Shown: positions 6,755 through 11,001 of the stretch, one piece after another
Position numbering within the stretch: the stretch's first letter is position 1
Layout of the letters: every line of letters begins with the position of its first letter
NCBI GenBank assembly: GCA_028820215.1
Contig: JAPPKD010000316.1
Coordinates: forward strand, 1 to 11,001
DNA length: 11,001 bases
DNA from: Spirochaetaceae bacterium
GTDB lineage: Bacteria; Spirochaetota; Spirochaetia; SZUA-6; Bin103
Direction: 5' to 3'
Made by a program: the position numbers and the translations under genes
Notes under the pieces: generated by a model
Told to the model about the DNA's origin: nothing
Seen by the model: the letters and a program-made list of their open reading frames with translations, nothing else
The model's database searches: none

Positions 6755-7814
6755 GTCCATCTCCGGTCTCGCCGGCCTCCGCGCTCGCCCACGGCGGCCT
6801 GGTGATCGTCCGCCCCTGCAACTGCAGTTCGGCCGCGCGTATGCACGCGCTCATCTGTTCCACGGCAACCTCCTCGAGTGGCGGCACGTCCTGACGGCAG
6901 GCGTCGGCCGCATACGGACAGCGGGTATGAAACGCGCAGCCAGCCGGCGGGTTGGCCGCGCTCGGCACGTCGCCCTCCAGGACGATGCGCTCTTCGGTAT
7001 CGTCGGGGTCGGGAGCCGGGAACGCCGACAGCAGCGCCTCCGTATAGGGGTGCCGGGGATTGCGGAACACCGCCTCCGCGGTTCCGGTCTCGACGATGCG
7101 TCCCAGGTACATCACGGCGACGCGGTCGCTGATGTAGCGCACCACGCTCAGATCGTGGGCGATGAACAGGTAGCTCAGCGCGAAGCGGCGCTGCAGCTCG
7201 ATCATCAGATTGAGGATCTGCGCCTGCACCGACACGTCGAGGGCCGACACCGGCTCGTCGGCGACGACCAGTTGCGGCTTCAGCGCCAGCGCCCGGGCAA
7301 GGCTGATCCGCTGCCGCTGACCGCCCGAGAACTCGTGCGGGAACCGGTCCGCGTACGCCGGCCGCAACCCCACCGCCTCCAGCAGAGGCTCCACCTCCTT
7401 GCGCAGCGCCGGACCGCGAATCCCTTCCTGCACCTCCAGCGGCTCGCCGACGATCTCGATCACGCGCAGGTAGGGGTTGAGCGAGGAATACGGATCCTGG
7501 AACACCACCTGCACGTGGCGCCGGAACGCTCTGAGCTCCTGGCGGCTCAGGGCGTGAACGTCGATACGCTCTCCGTTGGAGTGAAAGGTCACCGAGCCTC
7601 CGGACGGCCTCGCGAGACCCGCGGCCACCCTGCCGGCGGTGGTCTTGCCGCAGCCGCTCTCACCGACCAGTCCCAGGGTCTCGCCCTTCCGCACGGAGAA
7701 GCTGACGCCATCCACGGCCTTGACCTGTCCAACGGTGCGGCGCAACAGCCCCTTCTCGATCGGGAAGTGCTTCCGCAGGTTCTCGACGGTCAGCAGATCG
7801 GGTGCTTCGGCCAC
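6747..7814 (-). CDS. Oligopeptide/dipeptide-type ABC transporter ATPase (OppF/DppF-like)
   Basis: This 355-residue nucleotide-binding subunit pairs with the OppD-like ATPase to power import through the two permeases at the inner face of the membrane. Visible motifs are Walker A GESGCGKTT (51-59), Q-loop Q106 in VFQDPYSSLNP, signature SGGQRQR (163-169), Walker B LVVADEP (182-188, E187) and H-loop H220 in FIAHDL. The C-terminal peptide-transporter domain follows, with HPYTEALLSAFP and cysteines C293, C299, C306 and C324 spaced as in family members that carry an iron-sulfur cluster. The start is GTG 7814: the first conserved residues LLTVENLRKHF follow at once, and GAGGAG lies about five bases upstream, formed by the end of the preceding gene. 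Gap to that gene is two bases. Confidence 0.95.
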   Translation of the reverse strand: MAEAPDLLTVENLRKHFPIEKGLLRRTVGQVKAVDGVSFSVRKGETLGLVGESGCGKTTAGRVAAGLARPSGGSVTFHSNGERIDVHALSRQELRAFRRHVQVVFQDPYSSLNPYLRVIEIVGEPLEVQEGIRGPALRKEVEPLLEAVGLRPAYADRFPHEFSGGQRQRISLARALALKPQLVVADEPVSALDVSVQAQILNLMIELQRRFALSYLFIAHDLSVVRYISDRVAVMYLGRIVETGTAEAVFRNPRHPYTEALLSAFPAPDPDDTEERIVLEGDVPSAANPPAGCAFHTRCPYAADACRQDVPPLEEVAVEQMSACIRAAELQLQGRTITRPPWASAEAGETGDGHA

Positions 7815-7816
7815 GC

Positions 7817-8818
7817 CTACTCCTCGCCTGACCCCTCGTGAAGCCAGCACGCCACCGTGTGCCCCGCTCCGACCTCGAACTCCGGCGGCTTCTGCGCGCA
7901 CCGGTCGCCGGCGTGATCGCAGCGGGGCGCGAAGGGGCAGCCGGTACTGTGGGTCAACGGATGCGGAACCGAGCCCTGGATGACCGCCAGCCGCTCCTTC
8001 GGTTCCTCGGCCATGGAGGGGATCGAGCGGAACAGCGCCTGCGTGTAGGGGTGCCGCGGATCGTGGAACAGGTCGCGGACGGGCGCGCGCTCCATCACCT
8101 GACCCAGGTACATCACCATCACGGCGTCGGCCATCTTCGCGATCACCCCCAGGTCGTGGGTGATGAACAGGATGGCCATGTGGAACTGCTCCTGCAGCCG
8201 CTTCAGCAGCGCCAGGATCTGCGCCTCGATGGTGACGTCGAGAGCGGTGGTCGGCTCGTCGGCGATCAGCAGCCTCGGCCGGCAGACCAGCGCCATGGCG
8301 ATCATGACCCGCTGCCGCATGCCGCCCGAGAGCTGGTGCGGGTAGGTGTTCATGCGCTGCTCCGGGTCCGGCATGCCCACCGCGCGCAACATCTCGACCG
8401 CCGTGGAGGCCGCCTCCTCGGCGCTCACGGACGTGTGCTCCTGCAGGGCCTCCCTGATCTGGAAGCCGATGGTGTACACCGGGGTCAGCGCCCGCATCGG
8501 CTCCTGAAAGATCATGGACACGTCCCGGCCGCGGATGGCACGGATCCGCCGGCCGCGCTGCGGCAGCCTGACCAGGTCGACCGGGCCCCGGTCGGTCTCC
8601 AGCATCATGGAGCCGCTCTCCAGCTTGCCGGGCGGGCTCTTGACCAGCCGCAACACGCTCAGCGCGGTGACGCTCTTGCCGCAGCCGCTCTCTCCCACCA
8701 CCCCCAGCGTCTGGTTCGGCGCTACGCTGAAGCTCACGCCGTCCACCGCGCGCACGACGCCGTCGTCGGTGTGGAAGTAGGTCCGCAGGTCGCTCACCCG
8801 GAGCAGCGCGCCGCTCAT
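7817..8818 (-). CDS. Oligopeptide/dipeptide-type ABC transporter ATPase (OppD/DppD-like)
   Basis: This 333-residue ATPase is the first of the two nucleotide-binding subunits. Motifs are Walker A GESGCGKS (42-49), Q-loop Q105 in [20 protein letters not shown], signature LSGGMRQR (163-170), Walker B LLIADEPT (183-190, E188) and H-loop H221 in [22 protein letters not shown] is the OppD-type Q-loop region, unlike the SSLNPYLRV version in the partner. The C-terminal domain has [12 protein letters not shown] and C294, C300, C307 and C324. ATG 8818 overlaps the permease stop as ATGA. There is no good Shine-Dalgarno, so reinitiation by ribosomes finishing the permease gene is the probable mode of translation. 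Confidence 0.95.
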   Translation of the reverse strand: MSGALLRVSDLRTYFHTDDGVVRAVDGVSFSVAPNQTLGVVGESGCGKSVTALSVLRLVKSPPGKLESGSMMLETDRGPVDLVRLPQRGRRIRAIRGRDVSMIFQEPMRALTPVYTIGFQIREALQEHTSVSAEEAASTAVEMLRAVGMPDPEQRMNTYPHQLSGGMRQRVMIAMALVCRPRLLIADEPTTALDVTIEAQILALLKRLQEQFHMAILFITHDLGVIAKMADAVMVMYLGQVMERAPVRDLFHDPRHPYTQALFRSIPSMAEEPKERLAVIQGSVPHPLTHSTGCPFAPRCDHAGDRCAQKPPEFEVGAGHTVACWLHEGSGEE

Positions 8819-9936
8819 GTGGCAAATGGATCGGCGGCGTCGCGGACGCCGTCGCCCAGGAAGTTGAAGGCCAGCACGATGATGATGATGTAGATCGCCG
8901 GAATGCCGAGCCACGGCTGGTGCAGCAGCGCCGTCACGCTCTGCGCCCCCTGCAGCAGGATGCCCCAGCTCGTCATCGGCGGCGTGACGCCGACGCCGAG
9001 GAAGCTGAGGCTGCTCTCGGCCAGGATCAGCTCCGGCACCGACAGGGTCGCCACCACGATGATGTGGCTCAGCGAGCCCGGCAGCAGGTGCTTGGTGATG
9101 ATGCGCCAGGTGCCGGCGCCGACGCCCTCGGCCGCCAGGACGTACTCCTCGTTGCGATACGCCAGCACCTTGCCGCGCACCACGCGCGCCAGGCCGCCCC
9201 AGCCGATCAGGGATATGGCTACCACGATGCCCATGTACACCCAGCCGGAAGGCCAGGTGGCGGGAATGGCGGCCGAGAACGCCAGCCACAGCGGCACCCG
9301 GGGAAACGAGATCAGCACCTCGATGAACCGCTGCAGCGCGTGGTCGATCATCCTCCCGAAGTAGCCGGAGGCGATGCCGAGAATGGTGCCGATGATGATC
9401 GTCACCAGGGTCCCGACCAGCGGTACGCTCAGGCTCACCTGCGATCCGATCAGGATGCGGGACAGCAGGTCCCGGCCCAGGGTGTCGGTGCCGAACAGGA
9501 AGATCGAGCCGCCCTCTTCGACACCGAACAGGTGGCGCTGCATCGGGAAGATGCCCAGCCAACGGTACGGCTCTCCCTGCACGAAGAACCGCACGTAGTA
9601 CCTGGTGTCCTCCTGTTCCCGGTAGGTGAGCTCGAACGTCTCCAGGTCCAGCTCCTGCTTGAGGGCGTAGGTGAAGGGCCTGCTCAGGCGGCCGTCCTCG
9701 TCGAAGAAATGGACGCGCTGAGGCGGGGCGAAGCGCAGCTTGGTGAACTTCTCGTCGTGGTGATAAGGGCTCAGGAACTCCGCGAACAGCGCCATCAGGT
9801 AGAACAGCGCGACGACGACCGCGCTCGCGACCGCCAGTCGGTTCTTGCGGAATCTCCTCCAGGCAAGCTGGCGCGGCGTTCGGCGCTCCGTTTCCAGAGC
9901 GGCGGTGTCCTCGAAACCGATCGCGTGGGTGCTCAT
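8815..9936 (-). CDS. Oligopeptide/dipeptide-type ABC transporter permease (OppC/DppC-like) with enlarged periplasmic loop
   Basis: The 373-residue membrane subunit forms the translocation pore with the OppB-like protein. The first membrane helix is at about 34-55 (LAVASAVVVALFYLMALFAE). A long hydrophilic loop follows (about 57-145), then LFGTDTLGRD (147-156), the start of the conserved permease domain. Further helices lie at about 166-190, 203-226, 231-250, 290-308 and 343-362. The ATPase-docking EAA-type loop is EYVLAAEGVGAGTWRIITKH (264-283), and SSLSFLGVGVTPP and GDGVRDAADP close the family pattern. The loop is longer than in classical OppC/DppC, where LFGTD-like sequence follows the first helix more closely. 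ATG 9936 has GAGG seven bases upstream, partly inside the oppB stop region; the gap between genes is nine bases. Confidence 0.94.
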   Translation of the reverse strand: MSTHAIGFEDTAALETERRTPRQLAWRRFRKNRLAVASAVVVALFYLMALFAEFLSPYHHDEKFTKLRFAPPQRVHFFDEDGRLSRPFTYALKQELDLETFELTYREQEDTRYYVRFFVQGEPYRWLGIFPMQRHLFGVEEGGSIFLFGTDTLGRDLLSRILIGSQVSLSVPLVGTLVTIIIGTILGIASGYFGRMIDHALQRFIEVLISFPRVPLWLAFSAAIPATWPSGWVYMGIVVAISLIGWGGLARVVRGKVLAYRNEEYVLAAEGVGAGTWRIITKHLLPGSLSHIIVVATLSVPELILAESSLSFLGVGVTPPMTSWGILLQGAQSVTALLHQPWLGIPAIYIIIIVLAFNFLGDGVRDAADPFAT

Positions 9937-9945
9937 GACGGTGCC

Positions 9946-10944
9946 TCAGTCATAGCGGATACGCGGGTCGAGCCACGCCAGCGCGATGTCGGCCAGGAGG
10001 TTGCCCAGCAGCAGGAAGATCCCGAAGAACTGCAGGATGCTCCCCGCCAGGTACACGTCCTCCTGCAGGAGCGCCCTGAACAGCAGCGGTCCGGCGGTGG
10101 GCAGGTTCAGCACGATCGAGGTGATCGTCTCTCCCGACAGCATGGCCGGCAACGACAGGCCGAGGGCGCTGATGAACGGGTTGAACGCGATGCGGACGCT
10201 GTGGCGCCTGATGACCACCGGCTCGGCCATGCCCTTGGAACGCGCGGTGGTCACGTGCGGCTGCTCCAGCACCTCCAGCAGGTTGCCGCGCATGATGCGA
10301 ATCGTGCTGGCCGTGCCGGCGGTGCCGATGACGATGATCGGAATCCACAGGTTCTTGGCCAGGTCCCACAGCTTCGCGAGGCTCCACGGCGCATCCTCGT
10401 ACTCCGCGGAGAGCAGCCTCCCCACCGGGAGGTCGAGCGCAAACAGCGCGAACACCATCAGGACCAGGGCCAGGAAGAAGTTCGGGATGGACAGGCCGAT
10501 GAAGCCGGCCAGGGTCGCGGCGTGATCGCCCAGGGTGTTCTTGTGGGTGGCGGTGTAGATGCCGATGGGAATGCCGATGGCCCAGGTGAACAGCAGCGTG
10601 ATGAGCGACAGGCCGAAGCTGATCAGGAGCCGGTCCTCCAGCATCTCCCGCACCGGCAGGAACGTCTCCAGCGACAAGCCGAAGTCGCCGCGCATGAAGT
10701 TGCCGATCCAGAGCAGGTACTGCTGCCACTGCGGCCTGTCCAGACCGAAGCGCGCCCTGATGTTCTGCGCCAGCTCCTCGGCCGCCTGAGCGTTGATCAC
10801 CCGTGCGTCGGTGCCCGCGGCAAGCGCGATCAGGTTCGACGCGTAGTCCCCCGGCGGCAACTGGATGGTGATGAAGACCACGATCGAGATCAGGAAGAAC
10901 GACACGATCATGGTCAGCACCCGGCGGATGATGAACGTCGTCAT
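9946..10944 (-). CDS. Oligopeptide/dipeptide-type ABC transporter permease (OppB/DppB-like)
   Basis: The 332-residue membrane subunit is the partner of the OppC-like permease. The N-terminal helix MTTFIIRRVLTMIVSFFLIS (1-20) is the standard family opening, followed by the conserved periplasmic stretch RARFGLDRPQWQQYLLWIGN (63-82) and GDFGLSLETFLPVREM. The permease domain has helices at about 108-130, 143-170, 199-214, 256-280 and 302-322. The docking loop is around TTARSKGMAEPVVIRRH (232-248), and DPRIRYD is the usual C-terminus. I choose ATG 10944 over the in-frame GTG at 10971: the family begins with M-x-x-F-I-x-R-R, and the extra nine codons fall inside a group II intron 3' domain. No Shine-Dalgarno lies just upstream. 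It is the first operon gene visible; a substrate-binding protein gene may lie beyond the window. Confidence 0.93.
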   Translation of the reverse strand: MTTFIIRRVLTMIVSFFLISIVVFITIQLPPGDYASNLIALAAGTDARVINAQAAEELAQNIRARFGLDRPQWQQYLLWIGNFMRGDFGLSLETFLPVREMLEDRLLISFGLSLITLLFTWAIGIPIGIYTATHKNTLGDHAATLAGFIGLSIPNFFLALVLMVFALFALDLPVGRLLSAEYEDAPWSLAKLWDLAKNLWIPIIVIGTAGTASTIRIMRGNLLEVLEQPHVTTARSKGMAEPVVIRRHSVRIAFNPFISALGLSLPAMLSGETITSIVLNLPTAGPLLFRALLQEDVYLAGSILQFFGIFLLLGNLLADIALAWLDPRIRYD

Positions 10945-10947
10945 GGG

Positions 10948-11001
10948 ATACCGGGTAGGAGGCGGGGTCACCCCCGCCGTCCCCCCACACCACCGTACGT
11001 A
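10948..11001 (-). mobile_element. 3' end of a group II intron (domain VI and 3' strand of domain V)
   Basis: Read on the minus strand, the window edge begins with TACGTACGGTGGTGTG, matching the 3' strand of group II intron domain V and the linker to domain VI. A hairpin follows: GGCGGGG (10978-10972), tetraloop GTGA, CCCCGCC (10967-10961). A lower helix has GGGGGGA (10986-10980) pairing with TCCT and CCC (10960-10957, 10955-10953). This leaves C10979 on one side and A10956 on the other as bulges. A10956 is the expected branch-point adenine; eight bases on, the sequence ends in AT at 10949-10948, fitting the AY 3' end. The remaining intron, including any reverse transcriptase gene, lies outside the window. 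The call rests on structure and remembered consensus. Confidence 0.75.

Noticed and set aside
6755..6760. ATG at 6760 as the start of the sialidase-like gene
   Set aside because: The only good ribosome site, GGAG, directly touches this ATG, whereas it is six bases before the ATG at 6754. The choice changes only two residues.
7838..8893. Long plus-strand open frame over the OppD-like gene, and similar frames over the other operon genes
   Set aside because: These are antisense shadows of GC-rich coding sequence; the minus strand carries complete, motif-rich proteins.
10945..10971. GTG at 10971 as the oppB start, adding nine residues
   Set aside because: The extra codons (TPPPTRYP) do not fit the family's N-terminus and overlap the intron domain VI helix; ATG 10944 gives the standard opening.

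Overview
The window is GC-rich bacterial DNA. It joins a damaged, transposon-rich stretch (about 1-4900) to a compact minus-strand operon (about 4864-10944). No rRNA, tRNA or taxonomic marker gene is present, so the host can only be called a high-GC bacterium, probably an environmental heterotroph that takes up peptide- or glycan-derived solutes.

Left part. Bases 1-970 are the 3' end of an ISKra4-family insertion sequence, including the transposase C-terminus and a probable right terminal repeat. Next come two decayed minus-strand genes. One (about 1128-1545) is a truncated, frameshifted relative of the sialidase-like gene that survives intact at 5837-6754. The other (about 1590-2105) is an IS110-family transposase remnant with frameshifts and both ends missing. 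Bases 2206-4726 carry an intact plus-strand two-gene restriction-modification system: an N6-adenine DNA methyltransferase, then a XamI-family endonuclease one base downstream. XamI itself recognises GTCGAC.

Right part. A tightly packed minus-strand operon reads oppB-like permease, oppC-like permease, oppD-like ATPase, oppF-like ATPase, sialidase-like beta-propeller, nitrilase-superfamily amidohydrolase, then a gene cut down to 45 codons. Junctions are overlaps of a few bases or short gaps, so co-transcription and translational coupling are likely. The complete membrane and ATPase core of a peptide/nickel-type importer is present, but the substrate-binding protein is not and may lie beyond the right edge. 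The last gene looks cut off where the restriction-modification segment begins, which marks about 4864-4905 as the probable island junction.

The extreme right edge (10948-11001, minus strand) looks like the 3' end of a group II intron. It has a domain VI hairpin with a GTGA tetraloop, a bulged branch-point adenine eight bases from an AT 3' end, and the ACGTACGGTG 3' strand of domain V. The predicted splice junction lies three bases before the oppB start codon. This makes the upstream in-frame GTG at 10971 part of the intron and suggests that oppB translation may depend on splicing.

Overall, a transport and catabolism operon has been struck at both ends by mobile DNA: a group II intron at its head and a restriction-modification/IS island at its tail.
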